The position numbers and the translations under genes are program-made. DNA of 64,000 nucleotides from Burhinus oedicnemus (taxonomy: Eukaryota; Chordata; Aves; Charadriiformes; Burhinidae). The notes below the pieces were generated by a model that searched no databases, was not told where the DNA came from, and saw only the letters and a list, made by a program, of their open reading frames with translations. The stretch spans positions 525,515-589,514 of the forward strand of contig VFFE01007042.1 in assembly GCA_008921705.1 (NCBI GenBank), written 5' to 3'. Below, piece after piece: positions 14,134-26,625 of the stretch (the first letter of the stretch is position 1; every line of letters starts with the position of its first letter).

Positions 14134-15185
14134 CACACTATTTTGGGGGACTCAGGTTACAATATAATAGCTACACTGGAAAGAGTAAAGAATTACTGTG
14201 TTGCAGGGGTTCTTTTGGTTTTGGTGTGTTTCTTTTTTTTTTTTTTTAGCAGGTCTTCTGGTAAAAGAAATATATTGCACATTTTCACCCACCTTGCCAC
14301 GAATCCTTTCACTGACCTTATCTATCTTTCTGCACATTTCTTACCAAGACTAATCCTGCTTCCTCATACAAACTGAAGCTTGTCAGACTATATCTACATT
14401 AACAAGTCCAGCAGCACAAGAAGAAAGGGATGTATAAAGCAAAGCAGCCAGTGCTAAAGGAAAGAAAAACCTCATTCTGCGTTCAATTCAAGGAGGTTAC
14501 TTGAGCCTGAATACTCATGAGCAGCTGATGCACATCTTCCAGTTAAATCTGATTTAAAATAAAAACCAAATGTGTGCACTACAAGACCACTCCGGGATGC
14601 AAACCAAAGCAGAGTAAGCAAAACCATCAGAAGATGGACTGAAAAGCAGAATGCCTAGGTGACATACCATAGGCAGCCTCTGGATACTTGAGTAGCTTCA
14701 GACTCAATTTTCAGCTTTAGTCTCACAGAAGTCTGTCCATTCCCCCTACAAACATTTTTAAAGCCCTCTTCTCCTTCCCTAAGTGCAAGATGACCATTCA
14801 TAACTTCACTCCAGCGCAGTGACCGCTCCCGGGCAGCAGCACACACAAGCTGAAGCTGGCCCCGGAGTTCTCCGGCTTGATTTGCTCTGATACGGAGGTT
14901 GCTGCATCCCACTTCATCTGCCAGGTGCTGCGAGTGAATACTGCAGGCGATGTGGAAAAGAAAGCCTATTACTACTTCTAGATAGGGTACCTTTGAAGAA
15001 AATGGATCTTCTTGGCCCTCAGTTTGAAGCAGAGAGAACTGGGAAGTCCGCGCTTGACTTATTAAGCATTAGATTATACAAAATGTGTAAATTTTGATCA
15101 GAGTTAAGACTGTGAATTCTGTGCTTCTGAAGAAAGTACGAACAAAGTAATGAGGTAAACACATTTTAAATAAGTATATTCATTG

Positions 15186-15257
15186 TTTATTCATTTAAGT
15201 AAATGAATAAATACATTTTCACAAAGTAATGATAATAAAGAGAATGATAATAAAGAG
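15186..15257. repeat. Short inverted repeat plus 15-bp tandem duplication
   Basis: TTTATTCATTTA at 15186-15197 faces its complement at 15200-15211 across two bases. Next to it, AATGATAATAAAGAG occurs twice in tandem (15228-15242 and 15243-15257), perfectly conserved. Both look like local slippage products in AT-rich intron. Confidence 0.85.
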
Positions 15258-16980
15258 GAGGCGTTTTACAGTTTGTGCCCCCCGAGTCCAGCTTCTCTCC
15301 ACCGAAACTGAATAGAGAACCAGGCAGACATTGCTCAGGGAAATGGAGCACCTCTGGTAACGTCTTGCTAATGTTCACCTGACTGTAACAACGCTCTTCA
15401 CCAGATTCTTCAAATTACGTCTCCAGCCTTCTCAAGCAGTTCTAGGCAATTCATAAACATGACCAATTTGGCCAACTGTAACAACCTTGAGAAGCACAGG
15501 CCGTTCCAGGCTTGACCACCATTAATAATTAACTATAAACTGACGTTTCCTCATGACCGAGTAAGGGGGCGGGTGGGGTAGCAGAGTAACTAGTTAGTAA
15601 GACCACTGCAGCGGAGCTGAAGAGAAAACTGCCTCACTACACCCTTAATTCTTCTGCAAAACAAACAGCCCATTTTAACTGCCCCGAGAAGTGCAATCAC
15701 TATGTTGCTGCTGTTGTAGTAAAATCCTGGTAGGCAAAGCTTAGCCAGGGGCAGCCACCTAATACTACAGTTATAATTTAACTCAAGAAAACTTGTTTTC
15801 CAACTTCTTTCAAGCCTCCATCGGTGAGAACCGGTTCCAACACACTTGCACCCTTCTCGCAGGGCAGCTGGGCATCAAGGGAGACTTTCTAAAAGCTCAG
15901 CGACTTCCAGTAAATACACAATTTGAGCAGTAGCACTTATCAAGTGTTTTACCTACATTATGCACCACTTTGAAAATACTGTAAGGATATTGTTATTTTT
16001 CCCAGGTAAAAAAAAAATTTGTTCTTTTTAGTATTAGGTGCCACCTAACTTCTCAAGCTACTTTGCAAATACAAAGCTGAATTAGCTGCCCTCTCTTTCC
16101 CCCCCAGAAGAAGCCTTATTGCTGGTGGTAGCAGCAGCACCTCTATGTTATTGTTTATTTTGGATATGTAACCGAACAAGCTGTACTGATGTGAGCACTT
16201 TCATATCCCTGAACTGTTCACCCCAAGGAATTCCCAGCTGTATGATTCATAACAAAGCACTGGCAATTGAGACTTCTTGCAATTTATAAAGGAAGACGCA
16301 TCTACAGAAAGTACGAAGAGTTCAGAGATACAAGCCCAGGGAATCCCAACCCCCGGCCACCTCGAGAGCAGCTCTGCGAACAGATCTCTGACCCACGGAA
16401 GGGAGCGAGTGGAGCAAAGGAGAAAGCACCGAGGTGTTTCAAGTAACACATGCCGTACGAATTGCTTCCTCGCATAACCACGGAGGCAAATCTGGACACA
16501 AACCACACCGGCGCACACACACTCCACCACAGAGAACAACGATGCAGAGGCGGCTCCCATGCCAGCTCACCAAAGAAGCCACAGTTCTAGGGGTAGCAGC
16601 CAGGCACCCAGAAGTTTAATGACAAAAGCAATGATTACCTTCTTTGACTAAAACACGTAAGATATTTCAGAGCTCAGGAATTTTGGCCCATCACACACCA
16701 ACAAAATTAAGCCGAGCCGACGGTAGCCTTTGCCTGACATGAAACCTCCGTCCTGCACAGGGCAGTGGTGAAAGGTTGAGGCTGGAAGGCCAGAGGTTAG
16801 TTCCAAGCTTGCAGAGAGTCTCAGTGAGAAGTAAAGAATAAAATGATCCAATTTTGCAGTTGTATAATGCAGTTTCTACCTACCTACGAAAAACATTACA
16901 AGGCTGACTTTAGATTTGTGTAACATTTGAGGGGTTTTTTGTTTTTTGTTTTTTTTTTTTTTTTTTAACTTGGATACTAC

Positions 16981-17042
16981 CAATGTTGCATTGATATAAG
17001 TTCATTTAAGCGTGATGCGAACTCATCTCAATTGCAACATTG
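16981..17042 (-). ncRNA. Candidate pre-miRNA-like hairpin in HIPK3 intron 1
   Basis: A 62-nt fold-back. Arm 16981-16990 pairs perfectly with 17033-17042. After one bulged base (17032), four more pairs follow, then a mismatch (16995/17027), two pairs, a non-Watson-Crick position, five pairs, and a loop of about 13-15 nt. The two imperfect positions 16998/17024 and 17004/17018 are U-G wobbles in a minus-strand transcript but A-C in a plus-strand one, so HIPK3-sense RNA folds better. That gives 23 pairs, one mismatch and one bulge. The size and shape suit a miRNA precursor, but expression and conservation are unknown and I match it to no named miRNA. Confidence 0.4.
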
Positions 17043-20000
17043 TCTTGATACTTGGAAGAAGAACTAACACCATACACTGAACACAAACATATTTTACTTA
17101 AAATATCAGAGTGGACTCCTATGACTCAATGCTGTCATTTGTACCAGTAGCAGCACTGAAGAATACAATCGCTACATTCATATTTTCCACAAATATCAAA
17201 AGCTAAATCTTGTGATGCCAATATGACTGCAATCATAGTTAAAAAGACAAATGGAACAATACTTCAAGCATTTATTTTTCTGTTGGGCAAGAAGCTGCTA
17301 CGCAACTGAAAAGAAAGCACAAGCAGCACAGTATCCACCACCAGCCCTGAAAGAGACCACGCTCTCCAAATCAGAATGTGCCACCATCAACACAAACAGC
17401 GCATTTCAACCAGCCAGGGCTTCGACAGCCTAATCTCTTCTTTTAAAAGACTAATTCTTTTGAACCTGAAAACAGTAGGCACACTGAAATAAAAGTCCCT
17501 ACCAGCGGTGTTTAGGAGAGCCCACACCTTCGGGTTCTGTACAGTGCTGAAGGATGTATTCAAACTACTGCCACAGGCTGTCACTCTCCAACGCAATATG
17601 AAGGATCAAGGTGAGCAGAGAGGTAGGACATAAAGTCACACTTTTATCACTGCTCTAAGTATTTCCAAAAGATTTTGCCATCTTCCCTAAAGTAGAAACA
17701 AAATTTGATAGAGAGGTTTAGCTCAAACTGCCTGTTGGTAAACCACCTCTTCAAATACCATTTTTCCTTCTTATTTCCAGCCATTTTATTTTTATTTCAT
17801 TGCTTAATTTTGCATTCTTAGTCTGCTGGTCTTCTGTTAGAATTAGAAGCAGACCAATCCAACTAAGAAATCTATTTAGAAGTTTCATTTTAGAATAGCT
17901 CTACACAATATCAAATGCAGCTCCTGTAAGAATATAAATCTAGATGGTTGTTTTCCGTGTTGCTACTTCACCTTCACAGAATGGCTGGTACGCCAGAACA
18001 TCTGCATACCCATGAAGGGCTCCTACTTACATGAAGTTGACTTTTCTTCAAGCCCTCTAAACTACTCAAGGTGGAGGAGGTTCATTCAAAATTATCTTTC
18101 TCCCTCTTATCATAAAATATTTTCATTTGGACAGAGCTCGCATCAGTACAGCAACCCAAAATTACTGTTCTCCCCACAGGACTTACACATCAGGTTTGCA
18201 ACAGGGCACACACAAATAACCTCCAGCTCATCGAGTCTGACACATGATGCAAAAATTTGCAAATCAGGGTCTACCGTACCAAGAGAACACGGTTCAGGAG
18301 GTGTATAAAACTGTTTCCTACACATTGAGAATCCGCCAGCAGTAAGTAACACTTGAGTTAAAACTTTCCCCAAATACAGGAAAAATCATAATCACTCTTC
18401 CAATAGGACCATCAAGAACTTAGTTATCAAGCAGTTACTGAGTTGCCAAGACAGCACACCTAGACCATATTCAATTCCGTCTGCAACAAAGATATTGCAG
18501 TAAATAAGAACCTTAGTCTTTTTTTTGTTGTTGTTTAAAATCTAACTTAACTGTGAAAGAATTAAGACATCTAAACCCAACACACTTCTCTTGATTTATC
18601 TTTTTCTGCTAGAGTTTTCAGGTCAGTCACTTCAGCTATACCCAGTAACAGCTTTCAAACATATACTGACTGAGGTACATACACACAAACATATATATAC
18701 GCACAAACGCACAGTAAGTGTATGTTTGAAAGAATAAAAACTCTCCAAAGTCCTAATTTTTTCTTTTTTCAGAATACAAATTCATTAAAACTGTGCTTTT
18801 AATATTTTGCTTTAATACGACAGGTGTTTTTTCTCTCATTGTAAGCAACACCATCATGAAGACACCATTGGTTGCTTGCTGAAAACAAGCTATATAAATT
18901 AGATGTGGCATATGTAGAACAACAAAGGAAGAATGGAGGGAAAATAGGCGTTTACCACTTCTTTCAGATTTCTAAAGACCTGAAGGAAGCAGAGCTTCTT
19001 ACGGGCAAAAATCAGTATATTAGAAATGCACATTCTCTCACAGAAGGCTCAGCCTTTTGCCTCCTAACGAATCAATAACTGTAATAACCCATATTGTAAT
19101 GTTTCCCAAAGCCACCAGTGCAAGAAATTTCTCCCTCTCTCCTACGCACCTTATTGATTTAACTTTACAAAAAGGTACGCAAAAAGAAAGGCAAGATTAC
19201 ATGCAGCATATGACCCCACTCGCTAGAGCATAATACTGATAAATGTGCGTCAGTTTTTCCTCTGTCGTGTTCCCTTCCATATTTAATAATCTTTCCATTT
19301 GTAGTACAAATAAACTTTTAATATTCACTCTTGTTTTAATCTTTAAAACAAAATTTAGACATCTCTTCAACCAACATTTAAAAAACATATTTAGTCTCAA
19401 AATGCACTTATTGCAAAGAGCTCTCAAAATATTTCTTGAGAAAAACTCCCAGGACGTCCTCTTGCAGGGCTCAGAGCTGACACAAAGGAAGAAGTTAGCC
19501 CATAGCATCATTTCAAAAGCCACAAAGAAAAGGTATTAAAAAAATCCTTTAGCATCTCATGAAAGCAATCCATTCCTATTAGGCTGAATACCAATTAATA
19601 TGTCGAATCACAAAATAAGCTGATATTAATAGATCAGGCAAGAGCAGACAGAGAGCTTTTTTCTTCTCTTAGGAAAAAAACCCTGTTCCTTCCAAAGGGC
19701 TTCACAAGTAAGATCCCAAACACCAAAATTCCCACATTAAACAGATTCAAGTGCTGAAAACTAAAGATCTTGTGAGCACCTTCTCTACCTCTATAAATAG
19801 TTTAAATCTTCAAAACAAGCTGTGGAAAAAACTTCTCAATGAGAACAGACAGATTTTAGACAAGCAAGCAATTCTAATCCTTAAAAAAAAAACACCACAC
19901 AGAAAAATTGAAAAGGATAGGAAGCAGCGGATGACCAAAGTCTCTAGGAAAACACAGGAAGGAAGAGGTTTATAAGGCAATGATGCACATGAACAGCTTT

Positions 20001-20301
20001 TCAGTCAAAAAGGTAGAAAGACATCTTACAAGAAACAAATAAAAAGCCTTCTGGAAATTGTGCAAATTCTACCAATCAGTGTGTACCAATACAGGCAAAA
20101 CCTGCACTATACAGAAGAGGGGAGGAAAAAAAAAAAAAAAAAAGAAAAAAAGAGAGTATGTTTTACTCAAACTAGCGGAATGAGTTACAGGTTAATATAC
20201 CGTTTTTTGTAAATGTTGATGAAGGACCAAAACAAAGGATTAAACAAGAGACTGGGGAAACACAAGAGAAGAAACGTGGTTCTGTATCCACATATGAAAA
20301 A

Positions 20302-20328
20302 GTAATTTACTTTTCAAAAGTAAATTAC
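20302..20328. repeat. 27-bp near-perfect palindrome
   Basis: Thirteen-base arms (GTAATTTACTTTT and its complement) surround a single C. AT-rich, in HIPK3 intron 1. No function can be assigned. Confidence 0.9.
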
Positions 20329-23300
20329 CAAGATTTCAGATAAAATTGTGCATATAGATAATTTTTATGAGTACCTGATGCTAGTGGTTACTCTTACCTT
20401 TCAGAGCAAGCTTAAATCGTCAGTTAAAACAAAATGTTTCTTTGCTTCCCTTGTAATAAGCTTTGTATCAATTATCAGTATTACAGTTTGCTTTCTCTCT
20501 GCGCTTTTGCATTTATATGACAACCTTCTCCTGCAGATCTTGAGCCTACGCTCACTCCTTTCTGCGGGCAGGCACTTGTTTCAGTTGATAACAGCAGGAT
20601 TGGAGAAAGGTTCAGATGTCAGTTCACATCCAAAGACCCTAGGAAGCCAGCCTAGAGGGATTTGGTCACACTAATAAAAGCAGCAAACATCTCTGCAATG
20701 AAGACACTCCAGTCCCATGCAAAGCACAGCTGCTTTGTTGAAGTTGTTCTAACCAGCAGCGTTCCTGCCCAGGGACCAGTTTTGCTATCACGTTTCAGGA
20801 CAAGGTGAGCACGAGGTGAGGTGACCCACTTCCATCTCACAGTTCACCAAGAGTCAAATAAAACTCCTAAAATAACCCAAAGCAAGTTTTCTCGGGGACT
20901 GGACACCACTTACCCCAGGGCAAGGCAACAGCCAAGCTTCAGCTTTGTGACAAAAATCTTGTCTCACCCAGGAATTTAAGGTCTCATCAATCTCATGCCT
21001 TGGAAGTTAAGTGTCCCAGTCACGTAAAAACAGCTGCAGGACAATACAGTGTAGTAACCTGAAGGAGCCTTCAGTCCAGAGAAGGGTAAGAAATGCTCAG
21101 GTTCATGGATTACAGACAGTGGTTTCCGACAGGCGTGGAAAGTGGCCGTGAGCATCTCCCATCTCTTTGTGGAGAGCCACACCTTCCTCTTTTAGCGAGG
21201 ATGTTAATGGGACTCTGCACAGGTGTGAGGACCTGAGCTTTCCTGCCCCTAGGTTTTTCCACCACTTACCCTGAATGGGTAGTTACTGCGGTGCCGTACA
21301 TATTCAGCAAGTATTATTTATACAAATATGAACAGATTTTCATTTGACAACAGCTGACTTTTTACAGGAAAGGCATTAATCACATTTAATTCGTAACATG
21401 CTTTAAAAAACACAAAAATACTTTTCTAGAATTGCTATTTTAGCAAGAATGGAGTCACATGAATTTGAGATAATTGATTTTAAAAACAGAGGGGTTTGAT
21501 GGGAGTGTCACTCATAACATGCAATAATAATTCTCAGTACATAAGAATCCAATTACTTTTTTTAATATTGACATAGTTGCTATAGCTTTGATCATACTAA
21601 AAATATATGAAAATATATCTCATATCTGTTTTGTCTTTGGATATTTCACTGGGTCTTCTTTTATTGTTGTGTTTTGGTACTTGAACTTAACATTTTTCTA
21701 GGCTTCATCCTGTTATATCCAAATACTGTAGGGCACAACAGAGCTGGAGAAAAGGCCATACTTCCAAAAAGGAATATTTTCTAATTTTTCCTGAAAATCC
21801 AAGGTGAAAAAAGACTGTACAAAAAGTTAACAAAATGCTGGGTCTATTAAATATGTAAAATTAATAACATAGGGAGAGATATTTTGAAATTAAGCTGATG
21901 CCAAGTCACTGAATAAGAAAAAAAAATCAGAACAAAACTACTTGAATTGACTTGCTTAAAAAACATTCCAGTTATTTGGCTCTTCTTTCATTTTCAAGCA
22001 AAATTGCTAAACTAGAGATTAACCCTATTTTGTCAAGAAGCTACCCAAAATTGAAGTGGAATATTGAGACTCTATATGAAAAAAAAAACAGTGACACGTG
22101 AAAAAATACTACAAAACTGTACAAAGATTAGCCCAAACTGCATTTAAAAACAAGACTCACGCCAATTCTTGCCATGTTTCCCAACATTCACTGTCTTGAA
22201 ATAAAACAACTGAAGAATTAAGGGCAGAGGGGAGACTTACCCTGTAGGAAATACTACCCTATCAAATAAAGTCACAGACTAAAACCTACTTTCACAATTA
22301 CATTTTGTTCCTCTGTCACTCAAAAGTTAGTGCCTCTGAAGAGAAACAGAGCTTCAATTTCTCTAGAAACCTGTAAAAGAGATAGAGGGTCTAAATTAAA
22401 ATGGTCTATAGAGGAGGGCGGGGGAAGCCAAGAACAGGTAACAGGATTTTCCAGGCTTTATGCTTCATTATAGGCTATTTCAGGTCAAATAGAGGGTGTT
22501 CACTGCCTGTAGAAGTCAGAAAAGGTAACCCACTGCTAACCCATTTCATAGCACTAGCCATTGAAAGTTGCTTTAACTATAGTTAACATCATCATTTAAG
22601 GTGCACTGCACACTCATCAGCCGTCTCTAACACAGTAAGTGCTCACCCTTGCCAATTTCTTCATATTTGGTTGCACGCACAACCCAACCAGAGTTCTGAA
22701 ATACAGTTTCAGATACCTAGAGATCCATCTCATACTTCACCCACAGAATAAGCTTCTCTTCCAAGACCTGGATTGAAAGTAATACATTATTTTCCACTCC
22801 ATCTCAGATTTTCAGTTAAGACATCTCAAGAAAAATAACATTTCAGTGACTTAGGAGCAGAGACATTAACTCTGTTCCTAAGACTTTAGTAAAAACTCCC
22901 CAGCATCAAGCCCAACTCTTACTTCCCTTATTTTCAAGGGCAAGAAATTTTAATAGGTAGACCAGCTGAAAATAAGTATTTGACCAGCTGTGAGTTTACA
23001 TAACCCATCTACAGGAGCTTCATAGTTTCAATGAAAAAGTGCCAAGGATGTTTTCTTCATCAAAGTAATCCTATGCCAAGACTTCTGAAATTCTCCTGTA
23101 ACTGCATTGTAACACCATCAGGGAATTGAAGCAGCTCAGAAAACACAAAAAGGTACAAACAAGCTTTTTCAAGGTATGAAAGGTAGATACTATTTCACAA
23201 AATTCAACAGCAAATGCATAACTGAGGAGCACTGGTATCACCACAAGGACATCCGACTTCCACGTTTCTTCTCCCCTGGATGGAGTATCACCAGTTGATT

Positions 23301-25599
23301 CTCAGGCCTGCTCTACTCGATTCATACTTCTGTTAGTCGACAGAGCTGTTTACCTCAGCTGTAATGCTTCTGCATATGGAATGAAATAATTATATATTCA
23401 GTGAAGCTAAGGCTTGTCTAATAAAAAAAATTTAAAAAGCATAGATGTTCTCTGCTTTTTTCCACAAAGTTCTGTGCAGAAAGCAGTACTGCCTACAGTA
23501 ACTATTCTGTACGTGCACAGCAGTCATGTGCCACAATACCTCACAGACCTCACATTGCAACGGCGAAATTTAGCTCAACTAAAAGAAGTTCTCCTTCTGT
23601 ATTTAACATTCCTCTGAAATACATGTTCAGCCTCAAATGACAGTGCTGTGCCCGTTCCCAATGCTTTTCTTCCCTACACACACACAAGAAAGCCAACTAC
23701 AAAATTCCTGTTTCGAAATGCACCGTTTTGTCAAAAGGATCTTTGTTGCCACGATCAGTATACTGGCAGGATGGAAAATACAAGAAAGAGAACATGTACT
23801 GTTAAAAAGAAAACTATTCTAAAAACAGGAGGAGTGCAATCCCCAAAAATAGTGCAGAAGGGTACAACCGTAAACACACAAGCTCGGGGAAGCACAGCCT
23901 GACATTCCTCCACGTTTAGGTTGGGATATTCAGGAGAATTAAGCATAGTTAATTCTGTTCTACCCAGGAGCTGGTAAGATAACACTCTGCTTCTAAAAGC
24001 GCTACTCAGCCTCCTGTCCCCTTTAACAGACGCAATCAATCCGACAGATGCTTTTTGAAAAATGAAAAAAATCACCTCAAAAACCACATTTGTTTTGAAG
24101 CAACTGCTATACATTGAAGCAAGCAACAAGAAAAGCAGTACACGTAAATTCTAATATTTGTATCAGTTGTGTCAACTTCTGTAAGACGAGTTGAAAGCTC
24201 ACTCTTCCTCCCCACACCCTGTCTTTGTCTCTGGCATCTCGTTATGCAGGAGCCCGTCTCATTTCCCTGTTTCTGTAGGTAGTTGTTTGAAAGATAAGAG
24301 GGAGGAAACATGCAAACATAAAAACCCCGAAACAAAGAAAAATCACAGGCTCCGGCAGAGACCTCAGGTCAGGGGCAGCTTCCCAAGCAATTTTTTAATG
24401 AAACTTTATTTCAGCTGATGGAATCTCTGATTACAAAGTGTCCTCAAAGCCGGAGAGCCACACACCACCACCACAACCCAAATTAGAGCATCTAGCCAAA
24501 CATATCTATGAAAAAATAATTTACAAGCACAATCGATGCCACACCCTGAGCAAGCAGCAGAACTCGCACTACAACAGAAGTCCCCGGTAATAAGGCCATG
24601 AAATGAAAATTCTATCTAATTCCTGTTTTACATTATTATAAACATCATCTCACCATGCGCTACCATAAATGGTTCGCGGCAGCGCAGATAAAGCAGTCAC
24701 CACTGTTATATCAGTATCGGTTTTCTCCCAGTAAGTCCATGTTAACACTTTGCTCTATTTATTTGCGATCTCACCATGCCACTTCGTAATACAGTCTTGA
24801 CCTATTTTCCAGGTGCTTAATTAATCTCTTTGCTAGCTGCCACACTTATTAGACAGTTACTGTGTGAATTTTAAACTTAGTTCATAGAAACCTTTAGCAA
24901 ATTAACTCTGTTATGGAATTATTAAGTCCTCACCATCCAGCCAAGCTTTTCTACTTAGTGTGAAATCAATCAGAGCATAAACTTTTTGCAAATTATGTAA
25001 TGGCAGGTAATAGGGGGGGGGAGATAATCACAGAAATATGCATTGTTATCAACAACCGCAGCTTTACTTCATGTAATTTATGCTCATGTTAATAACATGT
25101 TTTCCCACAATTTAAAGATACTGAAGTAACTGAAATAAACAAGGCTATATGCAAGCAGGAAGATGTAAAAGCATCAGAGCGCCACATAATTTCTGGGAAG
25201 GCAAGCCTGGGAGTCTCAAAACAACTTACCAAGTCAACAAAAAAGGAAACCATCGCAGTTTTTGGCACTGACATTTTAAGTCAGATGCAACAGTTAGTAA
25301 CAAAAGTACAGCCTCAAAAGAAAGATATTCTTATACACATGTAAGCACAGAGCACTGACGATTGAGGGCTTAATGTAAATAAAAATAAAAAGTCACCATT
25401 TCCTACAGCATTAAACGCATCTGCCCGTTTTATAACTGATACCACGATGAACCAGACCAAAGCCAGCACAACCCCTGCTGCAATCATTACGCTGAAGCCA
25501 CCAGCAATAACCCCCCCTCTGGTTTTAAGGAGCTACTTCTTGGGAACTGACCAAATTTTAAAGCGTCAACTTCCTTTCCAGTCGTATTTATTTATACCG

Positions 25600-26600
25600 G
25601 TCCCTCGGCACCCTTCGCTTCCCCCCGCCCCAGCACCGGCTTACCCCCCAGCGCAGGGGAGGGGGTCCCGCGGCTCAAGGCGGAGGGACGGGGGTCGGGT
25701 CCCGCCGGGGCTACGAGGAGCCACCGAGGCGGCCGAGAGCCAGGACTCGTAACGGGAGGAGCCGCCGCGCCCGGGCGCCACCCGCGGGACCCCCCGGGCG
25801 GCGCCGGGGAAGCGGCCGCCGCCGGCCGGGCGGCCCCATACAAGGAGGAGACGGCGGCGGCGGCGCTCCCGGGAGGGGAGCGGGGAACCGCCGGAGCCCG
25901 CCCGGCCCCGCCACCGCCCCGCGGCCGGTAACGGGCGAGGCGGGCGGCCACACCTCCCCGCCTGCTGCGCCGTCGAGGGCGACGGGAAGGGGAAGCGGCG
26001 CTGCCCGCCGGGCTCCAGCAAGGGCAGCGGTGCGCCGCGCCCCGGGGCAGGGGGGTAAGCTCTGCCCCGGCCCCTCGCCCCGGAGCCCCCCGCGGGAAGG
26101 AGGCGAAAGCCGCCGGCGGAGGCAGCGCCCCTCTCCGCCAGCCGGGGACGGCCCCGCTCCTCTCCCGGCCGCTCACCTTCACGGATCGGGCCGCACTGGC
26201 GTCCGAGCTGGAGCTGCCGCTGCCACCGCCGCCGCCCTGGGCATGTCCGGGAGCGCCACGGGGAACCGCCGCTCCGGCCGGGCTCAGCCCCTCACCCCCG
26301 CCGCTCCTGCCGCCGCCGCCGCCCTCCGCTGCGCCCCCCCCGGCGCGGTGAGGGCTCCCATCTCCCGAGCGCGGCGAGCCCACAGCCGTCCTCCTCTCGG
26401 CCCCCGAGCGCATAAACAAAGCTCCCCCGCCGGCCACAGGCCCCCAGGCTCGGCTGAAGCTGGGCGCCGGCGCTGTAAGTAACGCCCGGCGCTTATCCTG
26501 CCCCATGGCACCCGTGAGGCGAGGCAGGTGGGCGGCCATCATCTCCCCTAGCAGCAGCTTGGCGGTGGAGCCGAGGCAGGACCCCTCTGGCTCTTCACTG
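25600..26600 (-). promoter_or_regulatory. HIPK3: CpG-island promoter of HIPK3
   Basis: Abrupt rise to very high G+C with dense CpG between about 25600 and 26600, flanked by AT-rich sequence. It encloses the proposed exon 1 and donor. No TATA box at a convincing position, as usual for such promoters. Long open frames on both strands here (for example minus 26782-25592) come from stop-codon depletion in G+C-rich sequence. Confidence 0.85.
26177..26500 (-). other. HIPK3: HIPK3 non-coding exon 1 (5' end approximate)
   Basis: On the minus strand the CpG island contains GATCCGTGAAG followed by GTGAGC, the only convincing donor I see in the right strand and place. Joining it to exon 2 gives AAGGTATGG, a good initiation context. 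The open frame here is out of frame with MASQ, so the exon is 5'UTR. The transcription start is not determinable by eye; I place it within about 26300-26550. Several upstream ATGs occur, including one at 26413-26411. Confidence 0.62.
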
Positions 26601-26625
26601 GTCCTCACACAAGCCGTGTGAGGAC
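26601..26625. repeat. Perfect 10-bp inverted repeat upstream of HIPK3
   Basis: GTCCTCACAC and GTGTGAGGAC surround the loop AAGCC. It sits at the upstream edge of the HIPK3 CpG island. It could be a dyad protein-binding site or chance. Confidence 0.9.

Noticed and set aside
13755..14376. Open frames crossing the run of Ns
   Set aside because: They depend on undetermined bases and low-complexity G/T sequence.
26239..26248. GGGCATGTCC, a perfect p53 half-site in HIPK3 exon 1
   Set aside because: No second half-site within the usual spacing; a single 10-mer half-site is expected by chance.
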